This document shows, piece by piece, positions 17,538 to 26,225 of a stretch of DNA of 64,000 nt. The notes under the pieces were generated by a model. The model saw nothing but the letters and a program-made list of their open reading frames with translations, was not told where the DNA came from and searched no databases. The stretch's first letter is position 1, and every line of letters begins with the position of its first letter. The position numbers and the translations under genes were made by a program. The stretch spans positions 5,146,001 through 5,210,000 of the forward strand of contig NZ_JAUSXN010000001.1 in the NCBI RefSeq assembly GCF_030816015.1, read 5' to 3'. This stretch comes from Pedobacter sp. W3I1 (GTDB lineage: Bacteria > Bacteroidota > Bacteroidia > Sphingobacteriales > Sphingobacteriaceae).

Positions 17538-19589
17538 TTGAAATCGAACTTTACCTTACTTTTTACCCTACTTTCTTTTACTGGCTTAGCGCAGACCCTT
17601 AAACCCGATTCCGTAAAAAAACTCGGAGAAATTACCGTAAAAGGTTACTATAATCACCAAACCTTACTAAGATCGGTATCGGCTGTAAACCTGATAGATA
17701 GTAACTTAATAAAAAATCAACCCAGCAGTTCATTAGTGAGTACTTTAAACACGGTACCTGGCGTAAGAATGGAAGAGCGTTCGCCAGGCAGCTATCGCTT
17801 ATCGCTTCGTGGCAGTTTACTCCGGTCTCCTTTTGGCATTCGAAATATTAAAATTTATATCGATGATTTCCCTCTCACTGATGCTGGTGGAAATACCTAC
17901 CTAAATGCCTTAGATGTTTCTGCGGTAGGTATGATGGAAATTTATAAGGGGCCTGAAGCCAGTATTTTTGGTGCAAACACAGGTGGTGCTATTTTAATCA
18001 ACCCTCCTACCATAAACCACAACGAAATTAATATTTCAGCTACTGGCGGCTCCTATGGTCTCTTCCATCAAACGGCATCAATCATACAGCAATATAAAAA
18101 GTACAGTTTCAGTTTTAGCGAAGGGTATCAGAGAAGTGATGGGTATCGACAAAACAGTGCAATGGACAGAAAATATTTTCAAACTTTGCAGCAATGGAAT
18201 TATAGCAATGCCGGGATTTTAAAGGCTTTTGCTTTTTATAGCGATTTAAATTACGAAACACCAGGTGGATTAACGGCTGCGCAATTGGATCAAGATCCTA
18301 AACTGGCCCGCCCGGCAACACCAACATTACCTGGGGCCATTTCGCAGCAAGCTGCCATTTACAATAAAACTATTTTCGGGGGAATATCTAATTCCTATCA
18401 GATCAGCCAGCATTTAAAACATGTTATTGCTTTATTCACCTCTTATACCGATTTCAAGAATCCCTTTATTACCAATTACGAACAGCGCTACGAAAGTACG
18501 CTTGGATTAAGAACATTTTTAGAATACGCTCAGGCAAAAGAAGACATTAAATTTAATGCTCAAATTGGATTAGAAAGTTCTGCCACCAAAAGTCAGATTA
18601 AAAACTTTAATAACAATGGTGGGCAGGCTACCGCAATGCAGGCTTCAGACCGCTTAAAAGCGGAGCAGGATTTTGCTTATGTTAGATTAAACTTTGATAT
18701 CAACAATAAATTTCTGATCGAACTTGCATCGAGTTTAAACTTCTTTAGCTACAACTATGAAAGCTACTTCCCTGTAATCATTACTACAAAAGAGCGTAAA
18801 TTTAACACCCAATTTATGCCCAAGGCTGCGCTATCTTACTTAATTTCAAACGATTTCTCAATTAGGGCCTCGGTAAGTAAAGGTTATTCAACGCCTACCA
18901 TTGCAGAAGTAAGGTCATCTGATAACAATATCAATAATAACCTGCAGGCAGAATTGGGTTGGAATTATGAACTGGGGCTAAGGTATAAAACAGCTAATAA
19001 CCGCTTTTACGCCAACGGAAATATATTCCATTATCAGTTAAAAAATGCTATTGTAAGAAGGCTAAATCAAAATGATGCTGAATATTTTATAAATGCTGGC
19101 GGCACAAAACAAGATGGCATAGAATTGGAAACAGCCTTATGGATTATCAAAAACAACACTTCATGGCTAACAGGATTGCAACTTAGAAGCAATTACACCT
19201 GGAGCCAGTTTAAATTCGAAGACTTTGTAAGCGGCAATAACAATTATGCGGGTAACCAACTTACCGGTGTTCCAAAAAATATATGGGTTAATAGTATCGA
19301 ATTTAACTTCAGGAAAGAACTTTACCTCTTTGCGCAACACAACTACACCTCTGCCATTCCGCTAAATGATGCCAATACTACTTTTTCCAAAAGGTACCAT
19401 CTGCTTGAAGTAAAAGCAGGAATAAAAAACCTAAAGTTAAGCAGAACCCGTCTTGATTTATTTGCAGGCTTAAACAATCTACTAAATGCTGATTACAGCT
19501 TAGGCAATGATTTAAATGCCGCAAATGGAAGGTATTTTAACCCAGCCCCGGGAATTAATTTTTACATGGGTCTCTCTGTTAAATTGTAA
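17538..19589 (+). CDS. TonB-dependent outer-membrane receptor
   Basis: A 683-residue outer-membrane transporter. The signal peptide ends GLAQ. A plug domain follows (LGEITVKGYYNHQTLLRSVSAVNLI, then RLSLRGSL and the region around IYKGPEASIFGANTGGAILI), then a 22-strand-type barrel ending in an aromatic-rich, C-terminal beta strand. There is no N-terminal carboxypeptidase-like domain, so it is a short receptor of the siderophore or metal type rather than a SusC. The start is TTG at 17538: an in-frame stop lies 15 bases upstream, and no ATG occurs before the signal peptide. The substrate is unknown. Confidence 0.9.
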   Translation: MKSNFTLLFTLLSFTGLAQTLKPDSVKKLGEITVKGYYNHQTLLRSVSAVNLIDSNLIKNQPSSSLVSTLNTVPGVRMEERSPGSYRLSLRGSLLRSPFGIRNIKIYIDDFPLTDAGGNTYLNALDVSAVGMMEIYKGPEASIFGANTGGAILINPPTINHNEINISATGGSYGLFHQTASIIQQYKKYSFSFSEGYQRSDGYRQNSAMDRKYFQTLQQWNYSNAGILKAFAFYSDLNYETPGGLTAAQLDQDPKLARPATPTLPGAISQQAAIYNKTIFGGISNSYQISQHLKHVIALFTSYTDFKNPFITNYEQRYESTLGLRTFLEYAQAKEDIKFNAQIGLESSATKSQIKNFNNNGGQATAMQASDRLKAEQDFAYVRLNFDINNKFLIELASSLNFFSYNYESYFPVIITTKERKFNTQFMPKAALSYLISNDFSIRASVSKGYSTPTIAEVRSSDNNINNNLQAELGWNYELGLRYKTANNRFYANGNIFHYQLKNAIVRRLNQNDAEYFINAGGTKQDGIELETALWIIKNNTSWLTGLQLRSNYTWSQFKFEDFVSGNNNYAGNQLTGVPKNIWVNSIEFNFRKELYLFAQHNYTSAIPLNDANTTFSKRYHLLEVKAGIKNLKLSRTRLDLFAGLNNLLNADYSLGNDLNAANGRYFNPAPGINFYMGLSVKL

Positions 19590-19594
19590 TCTTT

Positions 19595-19635
19595 AAATCG
19601 CATCATATAAATCGAACATTTACATGATGCGATTA
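19595..19635. terminator. Bidirectional terminator between TonB receptor and ssb
   Basis: A perfect 11-bp stem AATCGCATCAT / ATGATGCGATT with a 17-base loop lies between two convergent genes. T-rich flanks are weak on both sides. Confidence 0.6.
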
Positions 19636-19644
19636 TTCCACAGG

Positions 19645-19992
19645 CTAAAAGGCTACTTGTTTTTCATTTTCCCTAATGACCACATCGCTAACTACGATGT
19701 CTACTGAATAACGCTTTTTCCCGTCACTACCATCATAACTATTAGCCTGTAACCTGCCCTCTACAGTTAAGCCTGTACCCTTTTTAACCTGAGCTTCGGC
19801 AATTTCGGCCTTTGCATTCCAGAAAGTTAAATTAAACCATTGTACTTTTTTCACTTCCTCACCTGCAGAATTTCTATAGGTTTCGTTTATGGCGAGGTTA
19901 ACCCTTGCTAATTTTTGATTTCCAAATGTTTTAATTTCTGCATCTGCTCCTGCAAATCCGCTCAATACTACTTTGTTAACTGCACTTTCCAT
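19645..19992 (-). CDS. ssb: Single-stranded DNA-binding protein, short form lacking the acidic tail
   Basis: A 115-residue OB-fold protein (NKVVLSGFAGADAEIKTFGNQKLARVNLAINE, then VQWFNLTFWNAKAEIAEAQVKKGTGLTVEGRLQ). Canonical SSB is longer and ends in an acidic, partner-binding DDDIPF-like tail. Here the protein stops right after the OB fold (ENEKQVAF), so it can bind DNA but should not recruit the usual SSB partners. It is probably an accessory paralogue of the main ssb. It is transcribed alone, with a convergent neighbour. Confidence 0.88.
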   Translation of the reverse strand: MESAVNKVVLSGFAGADAEIKTFGNQKLARVNLAINETYRNSAGEEVKKVQWFNLTFWNAKAEIAEAQVKKGTGLTVEGRLQANSYDGSDGKKRYSVDIVVSDVVIRENEKQVAF

Positions 19993-20230
19993 GATCTTTA
20001 AATTTTAAGTTTCTAAATGTTTAACGAACAGTCATCACCTCGATAACCGACAGGACAAAATTGTAAACTGCGTCAAAAATTAGTCGGATGGTAAACACTT
20101 ATAGTCGTTTATAAACGTTTATACACGGAAAATATGCGTTTGAAGCCTCAAGGCGAGGTTTTATATTTTTTTATTTCATCATTTTATTTTATAAATTAGA
20201 TCATCATCCCATAATAAAAAAAGAATTATT

Positions 20231-20596
20231 ATGGAACGTTTATGTTTAGACTGCGGAACCCTGATTAGAGGAAGGGCCGATAAAAAATACTGCGATGACG
20301 CTTGTCGCAACAATTACAACAATCGTTTAAAGATTGAGGATAATCTCGTGATTAAAAGGGTGAATAACATACTCAAAAAGAATCGTGCTATCCTTGCTGC
20401 GCTTAATCCAAATGGTAAAACAAAGGTTACCAGTAAAAAGCTAATTTCATTAGGCTTTAATTTTGAATACCATACTTATAGTTATAAAACCCAGAACGGG
20501 AACACCTACTTTTTCTGCTATGAATACGGTTATTTGATTTTAAGTGAAGACAGTTATCTGCTGGTAAAAAGGGAAGAAAAGCTTTGGCTGGCCTAG
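20231..20596 (+). CDS. Small zinc-ribbon protein of unknown function
   Basis: A 121-residue protein with an N-terminal treble-clef or zinc-ribbon motif (CLDCG at residues 5-8, then YCDDACR at 20-25). It is followed by a Lys-rich helix and a C-terminal beta segment (FEYHTYSYKTQNGNTYFFCYEYGY). Small proteins with this N-terminal zinc motif are common in Sphingobacteriaceae and uncharacterised. It is preceded by AT-rich sequence and has no obvious operon partner. Confidence 0.7.
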   Translation: MERLCLDCGTLIRGRADKKYCDDACRNNYNNRLKIEDNLVIKRVNNILKKNRAILAALNPNGKTKVTSKKLISLGFNFEYHTYSYKTQNGNTYFFCYEYGYLILSEDSYLLVKREEKLWLA

Positions 20597-20689
20597 TTTA
20601 ATTTTGGTTTGCTAGTGTTATGTTCAGCATAAAAGACGCATATAATTTCCCGAAAATTTCGCAAAAAAGTGCTGATTTGTAATTTACGC

Positions 20690-20725
20690 TGCATTAATCT
20701 GTGTGATCAGCGGGAAATTAATAAC
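20690..20725. repeat. Short dispersed repeat (TAATCTGTGTGATCAGCGGGAA)
   Basis: This intergenic motif resembles a short sequence found widely between genes of Bacteroidota. A variant (AAATCTGCGTGATCAAAC) spans the start of the Ada-like gene at 22744-22761. Only the resemblance within this window is seen directly. Confidence 0.4.
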
Positions 20726-20826
20726 CATTATACAATTAACTTATCACTAGATTAAACACCTAAAATTGTAAAGGGCTAATCGTATGATTTTTTTATTCAG
20801 CAGGAGTTGGTTAGATTTATCAGCTT

Positions 20827-21165
20827 ATGATAAACTATAACAACAAATTCTTTAAACCCACCAGCAATGCAGAAAATGGTGAAACGTCAAATGAAACCAT
20901 TTTTAAATATAAACAAACAGGAAATATCCTGACTGCTGAATATACAGGAGGAAAAATTATTTTCGGTCATTTAATTGGCTTAGTTGATGAAAGCGGTAAC
21001 ATCGAAATGCGCTATCACCAGGTAAATAATCAAGGAGAACTAATGACCGGGATTTGCCATTCAAAGCCAGAACGATTAGCCAATGGCAAAATCAGACTCC
21101 ATGAAACCTGGCAGTGGACTTCGGGAGATAAATCGAAAGGGCAATCGATCATCGAAGAACAATAA
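20827..21165 (+). CDS. Conserved small protein (often mislabelled N-acetylglutamate synthase)
   Basis: A 112-residue cytoplasmic protein composed of short beta strands (GNILTAEYTGGKIIFGHLIGLVDESGNIEMRYHQVN and GKIRLHETWQW). It resembles a family in Bacteroidota and Bacilli that is frequently annotated as N-acetylglutamate synthase. It is far too short for that enzyme and has no acetyl-CoA-binding motif, so I assign no function. The start ATG is preceded by AT-rich sequence. It lies alone upstream of the MepB-like gene. Confidence 0.65.
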   Translation: MINYNNKFFKPTSNAENGETSNETIFKYKQTGNILTAEYTGGKIIFGHLIGLVDESGNIEMRYHQVNNQGELMTGICHSKPERLANGKIRLHETWQWTSGDKSKGQSIIEEQ

Positions 21166-21277
21166 AGGCTTGGTTGGTTAACAAGCTAAAACCAGTGCAT
21201 TTTTTTTACAAAAAAATTAATCACACGCAAGCCCTGTTCTTGTCCAATTTCTTTCATCACCTATTTTATTAGCCAGC

Positions 21278-21814
21278 ATGCCGCCAAAAGAAAGTCCCAT
21301 AGACAAAATATCATCTATATTACTAACTGCATCCAATTTAGTTTACAGCCCTTTAGATTATCAAATAAATAACCTGCAAATAGAAAGTGAAAGTCAGGAA
21401 TATGCAGCCTGTACTTTTGAATTAAACGGGTTAAAAATCAAACATCGCCTTTCTAAAATTACCCCAACCAAGACTGGTCAATTTGTAACTATATGGAAAC
21501 GGGATGAAGCTGGAATTACCGCACCTTTTAATGACCAGGATGAATTTGACCTATTAATAATATCAGCTAATGGTGCTGACCGATCTGGCCAGTTCATTTT
21601 TCCAAAAGCCATATTGGCACAACATAAAATTATTACCAAAAATGGAATAGAAGGTAAAAGAGGGATCAGGGTTTATCCTCCCTGGGATCTAGTAACCAGT
21701 AAACAGGCCGGGAAAACCCAACAGTGGCAAACGCCTTATTTTCTTCAGATAGACATCAATGGAAATACCGATCTTGCAAGGGCGAAGAAATTAATTGGCA
21801 ACGGAATTAAATAA
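21278..21814 (+). CDS. MepB-family protein
   Basis: A 178-residue protein resembling the MepB family, named after the third gene of the staphylococcal mepRAB multidrug efflux operon; its biochemical role is unknown. Family features visible are YAACTFELNGLKIKHRLSKITPTKTGQFVTIWKR, FDLLIISAN, GQFIFPKAILAQHKI and the RGIRVYPPWD segment. No efflux pump or MarR regulator is adjacent here, so the drug-resistance context is absent. It may be co-transcribed with the Ada-type gene 93 bases downstream. Confidence 0.8.
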   Translation: MPPKESPIDKISSILLTASNLVYSPLDYQINNLQIESESQEYAACTFELNGLKIKHRLSKITPTKTGQFVTIWKRDEAGITAPFNDQDEFDLLIISANGADRSGQFIFPKAILAQHKIITKNGIEGKRGIRVYPPWDLVTSKQAGKTQQWQTPYFLQIDINGNTDLARAKKLIGNGIK

Positions 21815-21906
21815 ACAGGATTTTAAAATCCCGGATAAACTTAGCAAGTTTCGGGTAGTTTGCCGTTTCTTTCCAAACTACTTTTGGATATAAATTATTC
21901 AAGACC

Positions 21907-22746
21907 ATGAAAGCACAAGAAGAAATCAATTTCAATCGGATAGCCGAAGCCATAAGCTATATCAAGGCGAATTTTAAAACACAGCCTGGTTTAGAAGAAA
22001 TTGCAGATAAAGTAAATTTAAGCCCCTTTCATTTCCAAAGATTATTTAGCGAATGGGCCGGTACTACCCCTAAACGTTTTTTGCAATACATTAGCATTGG
22101 TTACGCCAAAGGAATGCTGAAAGAAAACCAAAGTTTATTCGATACCGCATTGGAAACCGGCTTATCGGGAACCAGCAGACTGCACGATCTTTTTGTAAAC
22201 ATTGAAGGCATGACACCTGGCGACTATAAGAATGGCGGCGAAAACCTTCATATCAATTATAGTTTTGCAGAAAGTCCGTTCGGTAATATTATTGTAGCCG
22301 GCACCTCAAAAGGAATCTGTCATATCGCTTTTTACGACGACGAAAACATGGCATTTGCAAATCTGCAACGCCAATTCCCAGCAGCTCAATATCAGCAAAT
22401 ATTGGATAAAGAACAGCAAAATGCTTTATATATTTTCAGTCACGATTGGAGCAAATTACACCAGATTAAACTACATTTAAAAGGCACTGATTTCCAGTTA
22501 AAAGTTTGGGAAGCCTTATTAAAAATCCCTATGGGCAAATTAGCCACTTATGGTAACATTGCCAAACAATTGCAAAACCCAAATGCATCAAGAGCGGTGG
22601 GCACTGCAATCGGCGATAATCCGGTAGCCTTTCTCATTCCTTGCCACAGGGTAATACAATCAAGCGGTGCTTTGGGCGGCTACCATTGGGGAGTGAACCG
22701 AAAAACAGCCATGATTGGTTGGGAAGCAGCAAAAACCAATACCTAA
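21907..22746 (+). CDS. Ada-type fusion: AraC helix-turn-helix plus O6-alkylguanine-DNA alkyltransferase
   Basis: A 279-residue suicide DNA-repair methyltransferase fused to a DNA-binding regulator. Residues 1-108 are an AraC-type HTH (LEEIADKVNLSPFHFQRLFSEWAGTTPKRFL). Residues 115-279 are the alkyltransferase with acceptor Cys246 in IPCHRVI and the Asn-hinge region ASRAVGTAIGDNP. It removes methyl groups from O6-methylguanine. Compared with E. coli Ada it lacks the N-terminal metal-binding phosphotriester-repair domain. That domain is encoded by the next gene, seven bases downstream, and AlkB follows. All three form one alkylation-response operon. Confidence 0.93.
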   Translation: MKAQEEINFNRIAEAISYIKANFKTQPGLEEIADKVNLSPFHFQRLFSEWAGTTPKRFLQYISIGYAKGMLKENQSLFDTALETGLSGTSRLHDLFVNIEGMTPGDYKNGGENLHINYSFAESPFGNIIVAGTSKGICHIAFYDDENMAFANLQRQFPAAQYQQILDKEQQNALYIFSHDWSKLHQIKLHLKGTDFQLKVWEALLKIPMGKLATYGNIAKQLQNPNASRAVGTAIGDNPVAFLIPCHRVIQSSGALGGYHWGVNRKTAMIGWEAAKTNT

Positions 22747-22752
22747 ATCTGC

Positions 22753-23001
22753 GTGATCAAACATGTCGATATTTCAACAGAAGAATTAAAAAAGCATATT
22801 AAAAACAAAGATATTTGCTTCGGCGGAAATGCCAGGTTGAAGATTTACGGGCTCCTTAAATGCAGATCGGGAAAGCGGATGAAGAAAGAAAACCGCGTAT
22901 TTTTTCGTTCTGTAGAAGAAGCGCTTCAACAAGGTTACCGTCCGTGTGGGCATTGCTTAAAAACAGCATATAAACAATGGATTTATTCAACACTACAATA
23001 G
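22753..23001 (+). CDS. Stand-alone Ada metal-binding domain protein
   Basis: An 82-residue protein matching only the N-terminal domain of Ada, which holds zinc with four cysteines and accepts methyl groups from phosphotriesters. Here the four cysteines are C22, C37, C65 and C68, and the hallmark FFRSVEEALQQGYRPCGHC is present. The start is GTG at 22753; no ATG is available in frame. It is followed, with a 25-base overlap, by alkB. It probably supplies in trans the sensor domain missing from the upstream Ada-type fusion. The start region lies in a short dispersed-repeat remnant. Confidence 0.85.
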   Translation: MIKHVDISTEELKKHIKNKDICFGGNARLKIYGLLKCRSGKRMKKENRVFFRSVEEALQQGYRPCGHCLKTAYKQWIYSTLQ

Positions 23002-23585
23002 ATACTAACCAAAATCTGCTTCCACAAGGCGGAACAGTAAATTATTTTGGCAAATTATTCCCGGTTTCAGAAGCCGATCATTATTTCGATGTACTGATGA
23101 ATACGATTGAATGGAAGAACGACGAAGCCTTTATTATGGGCAAACACATTATCACCAAAAGAAAGGTAGCCTGGTATGGAGATGAAGCCTATTCTTATAC
23201 CTACTCCAATAAATCGAAAATGGCCTTACCTTGGACAAAGGAATTACTGGAGTTAAAAAAAATCTCAGAGGAGCAAACAGGCACCGCATTTAACTCTTGT
23301 TTACTTAATTTATACCACAATGGTGATGAGGGAATGGCCTACCATAGTGATGATGAAAAAGCCTTAGCAAAAGATTCTGCCATTGCATCACTAAGTTTTG
23401 GTGCAGAAAGAAGATTTCTTTTCAAACACAAAAAAACTAAAGAAACGGTAACCTTATTTTTAGAAAACGGAAGTTTATTGGTGATGAAAGATGAAACGCA
23501 AACCAATTGGCTGCATCGCCTTCCACCAACCAAAAAAGTAAATAAACCAAGGATAAACCTAACCTTTAGAACAATGGTGGTTTAA
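22977..23585 (+). CDS. alkB: AlkB-like 2-oxoglutarate/Fe(II) DNA demethylase
   Basis: Oxidative repair of 1-methyladenine and 3-methylcytosine in DNA. At 202 residues it is the size of bacterial and ALKBH2/3-like enzymes. Iron ligands are H123 and D125 (MAYHSDDEKAL) and H180 (NWLHRLPP). The 2-oxoglutarate arginines are R192 and R198 (KPRINLTFR). It overlaps the end of the Ada metal-binding gene by 25 bases, so translation is coupled. With the two upstream genes it forms an Ada/AlkB adaptive-response operon. Confidence 0.95.
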   Translation: MDLFNTTIDTNQNLLPQGGTVNYFGKLFPVSEADHYFDVLMNTIEWKNDEAFIMGKHIITKRKVAWYGDEAYSYTYSNKSKMALPWTKELLELKKISEEQTGTAFNSCLLNLYHNGDEGMAYHSDDEKALAKDSAIASLSFGAERRFLFKHKKTKETVTLFLENGSLLVMKDETQTNWLHRLPPTKKVNKPRINLTFRTMVV

Positions 23586-23624
23586 TTTAACTGGGATTTA
23601 CTTAAGGAAACGCAAATATTATCA

Positions 23625-23806
23625 TCCTGAGGCTGTCGAAGGACAAAGTTTTTTGTTTCAACAATTAAGATCTTCGACAGGCTCAAATTTACAAAATCCA
23701 ATAGAAAGATCGTCATCTCGACCGAAGCACAGCTGAGTGGAGAGATCTTTTAACTGTGTTATTAAAATCAAATTAAAGATTTCTCCACTACGGTCGAAAT
23801 GACGAT
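23625..23806. repeat. Composite dispersed palindromic repeat
   Basis: Two adjacent palindromes fill the gap between convergent genes. The first has GAGGCTGTCGAAG and CTTCGACAGGCTC arms (23627-23685). The second (23709-23806) is a CGTCATCTCGACCGAAG type with ATGACGAT end. The same pair in the same order, with the linking segment ACAAAATCCAATA, recurs at 32108-32265. The remaining bases up to 23944 are AT-rich and show nothing else. Confidence 0.8.
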
Positions 23807-23944
23807 ACACCTAATCGACTCACCTCTTTTAGATTCTCTTGTAATTTATATTGATTTTTATACAATAAATTACCTCAGATCGACAACAATTTTTACTGAG
23901 TTAAAACATAGTATAATCCTAGCCAATAAAACTTTAAAAAAATC

Positions 23945-24733
23945 TTAATGTTTAAACTCTTTAATATCTACAATGCGGTCATCATCGGCACTTTTCTTTA
24001 AGAAAGAAGTCCCGTTTGCATTCGTTACCCAGGTGTAATCTCTCTGAATATTTCCAACAAGGGTTTCAGGTTCATTGGTTAATGCTGCTGGCAAAGGCAG
24101 GTTAAAAGTTTCGCCTGTTGCCGTATTTACCTGGTACAAAGAATTAGCGGTTAAAAAGGCTAATGTAGTTTTATCACTAGAGTACATAAAAAATTTCCCC
24201 TGGATACGTTCATCAGGATTTTGTCTTTTAACCGGATAAACCCTTGAATTTATAGTCGTAATAAAGAAATCGTTATTCACCAAAATATTGCTACGGGTTA
24301 ATTCCTCTAGCCCATTTGTATATTTTTTATCTTCAGCACCTTTTGATGGCTTATTCAGGCTCACCACTTCGGTTTTTCCATCGTTAACAGAAATGATATA
24401 AAACGGGGCCATTTTACCGGTTTCGTTCGATACCTGAACCAATACGGCAGTTTTTTGTGTATTGATGAATGATGCAACCAGAAATTTCTGCGCAGCAGCA
24501 TTTGGAGCGTCGTCAATAACGATAGTGGTATCTTTGTATTGTATGGCAAAGCGATCGGCTGTTGCTAAAGCACCCGAATCTGTTTTTACGATCGTAAGTA
24601 CATTTTTCTTCGATTTAGGGAATACGTTAAAATCGTCAGTTGTAGCAAATGGCCTGGCCTTGTAGGCTTTTTCTGATTTACCACAGCCAAATAAAGCAAC
24701 GGAAAGTAAGAGTGCATAAAGCGTAATTTTCAT
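23945..24733 (-). CDS. Lipoprotein of unknown function
   Basis: A 262-residue protein with a lipoprotein signal ending ALFGC (Cys at residue 17). The mature region is beta-rich with repeated short blade-like units (DNFFITTINSRVYPV, TTLAFLTANSLYQVNTATGETFNLP), suggesting a small propeller or WD-like fold. No catalytic residues are recognised. It is transcribed alone towards the repeat region. Confidence 0.7.
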   Translation of the reverse strand: MKITLYALLLSVALFGCGKSEKAYKARPFATTDDFNVFPKSKKNVLTIVKTDSGALATADRFAIQYKDTTIVIDDAPNAAAQKFLVASFINTQKTAVLVQVSNETGKMAPFYIISVNDGKTEVVSLNKPSKGAEDKKYTNGLEELTRSNILVNNDFFITTINSRVYPVKRQNPDERIQGKFFMYSSDKTTLAFLTANSLYQVNTATGETFNLPLPAALTNEPETLVGNIQRDYTWVTNANGTSFLKKSADDDRIVDIKEFKH

Positions 24734-25044
24734 GAGTATAGCTATTTATATATTTTTCGCTAATTTATAATCTTTATTGCTTTTCTTTTAGCTAAGTCAC
24801 CAGAAAATTACGGCATCTGATGAAAACTTAAATTAATAATAGAATAATTGCGTTAATCTCAAAGCGCAAAAAGGAAGGCACCAGGTTCACCAGGTAATAT
24901 GCTCAATAATTTCATTACCTTCTTAATAGCTTCTGAAATGAATTCAGAATAACGAACCGAGGAAATTCCTGTGTTTCCATGGCAAGAATTTGGTCTCCCA
25001 CACTTCAAACTAAATTCCTTATTTTTGATCAAAGGATCATCCCA

Positions 25045-25515
25045 ATGGCAGGCACTTCGAATATTCTGGGTAAAAACAAAAGCATCATCCTTTATGGGGT
25101 TTTCTTAGCTGCATTGCTTTTTTTATTAAAGTGGCTTGAGCTTCGTTTTATCATCATTAACCATGCATTCGAAATTTATGCTGGTTCAATAGCCGTTCTT
25201 TTTACTGCATTAGGCATTTGGCTGGCGCTTAAATTAACCAAACCTAAAACCATATTAATTGAGAAGGAGATTTTCACCAAAAGAGAAACATTTATCCTCA
25301 ACGAAAAAGAACTTATCAGGCTTAATATCAGTAAAAGAGAGTTAGAAGTATTACAGCTTATGGCCGAAGGGCTGAGCAACCAGGAAATTGCATTAAAGTT
25401 ATTCGTTTCGCTAAATACCATCAAAACACACAATGCCAGGCTTTTCGAAAAACTAGAAGTAAAGCGCAGAACACAAGCTATAGAAACAGCTAAAAAACTC
25501 AGTATTATTCCATAG
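25045..25515 (+). CDS. Membrane-anchored LuxR-type transcriptional regulator
   Basis: About 156 residues from the ATG at 25045, which has an AAAGGA ribosome-binding site. An upstream ATG at 24979 would add 22 residues. Two membrane helices (SIILYGVFLAALLFLLKWL and YAGSIAVLFTALGIWLALK) are followed by a linker and a C-terminal LuxR HTH (ISKRELEVLQLMAEGLSNQEIALKLFVSLNTIKTH). There is no receiver domain, so the signal must enter through the membrane part. The next gene, a DUF4199 membrane protein, starts 118 bases downstream behind two perfect dyads that are likely its operator. Confidence 0.85.
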   Translation: MAGTSNILGKNKSIILYGVFLAALLFLLKWLELRFIIINHAFEIYAGSIAVLFTALGIWLALKLTKPKTILIEKEIFTKRETFILNEKELIRLNISKRELEVLQLMAEGLSNQEIALKLFVSLNTIKTHNARLFEKLEVKRRTQAIETAKKLSIIP

Positions 25516-25520
25516 AGGGC

Positions 25521-25536
25521 TAGTACTTAAGTACTA
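25521..25536. promoter_or_regulatory. Perfect 16-bp palindrome, candidate LuxR operator
   Basis: TAGTACTTAAGTACTA is a perfect palindrome lying between the LuxR-type gene and the DUF4199 gene. A second dyad, ACCCT-N8-AGGGT, follows at 25561-25578, just upstream of a -7-like element. Position and symmetry suggest regulator binding; the identity of the binder is inferred. Confidence 0.55.
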
Positions 25537-25560
25537 AAATATTTCTGATTTTTAAAAATC

Positions 25561-25578
25561 ACCCTAAAGTATGAGGGT
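25561..25578. promoter_or_regulatory. ACCCT-N8-AGGGT dyad upstream of the DUF4199 gene
   Basis: An inverted repeat with 5-bp arms about 55 bases before the DUF4199 start. It sits where an activator would bind upstream of the CAATTTTG -7-like element near 25600. Confidence 0.45.
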
Positions 25579-25632
25579 TAATATAAATAATCAGAGCAAT
25601 TTTGTGGTCTACACCTCTTAAATTATAAACAG

Positions 25633-26175
25633 ATGAAAAAGAACGTAATTGTATTCGGATTAATCGCTGGCTTAATTGTATCCGTTTTAATGGTACTCTC
25701 TATGGCAAGATGTTATAGCGACCCGAACCTGGAACACAGCATGCTTATTGGCTATGCTTCTATGGTGTTGGCATTTTCTTTTATTTTTGTGGGCATAAAA
25801 AACTATCGTGATCAATATAACGATGGCCTGATCACTTTTGGCAAAGCCTTTAAAATCGGATTGTACATCAGTCTAATAGCCTCCACCATTTACGTTTTGG
25901 TATGGTTAATTGATTATTATGTATTCATGCCAGATTTTATGGATAGATATGTAGCTCAGGCGATGAAAGAAGCCAAAGCCAGTGGTGCATCAGCAGCGGA
26001 ACTTGCAGAAAAAGCTAAAGATCTTGCTGTTAATCAAAAATTGTATAAAAACCCGATAATGGTAATATTATTTACCTATATGGAAATTTTACCTGTCGGC
26101 ATATTGGTCTCGCTTGTTGCTGCACTCATTTTGAAAAGAAAACCAAGTGTACCACTAACAGCAGAAGCCGCCTAG
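25633..26175 (+). CDS. DUF4199 family membrane protein
   Basis: A 180-residue inner-membrane protein with four hydrophobic segments (residues about 5-25, 38-55, 75-97 and 145-165) and an Ala/Lys/Glu-rich loop (EAKASGASAAELAEKAKD). Layout and sequence fit the DUF4199 family of Bacteroidota, of unknown function. It follows a membrane-anchored LuxR regulator, and this pairing suggests that the regulator controls it. Confidence 0.85.
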   Translation: MKKNVIVFGLIAGLIVSVLMVLSMARCYSDPNLEHSMLIGYASMVLAFSFIFVGIKNYRDQYNDGLITFGKAFKIGLYISLIASTIYVLVWLIDYYVFMPDFMDRYVAQAMKEAKASGASAAELAEKAKDLAVNQKLYKNPIMVILFTYMEILPVGILVSLVAALILKRKPSVPLTAEAA

Positions 26176-26225
26176 GGTGACCTCGACATCCGATTCAACC
26201 TTACTAATTTAATCATTAAACAACC

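Noticed and set aside
20827..21165. N-acetylglutamate synthase
   Set aside because: At 112 residues without an acetyl-CoA-binding fold the common database name is not supported.
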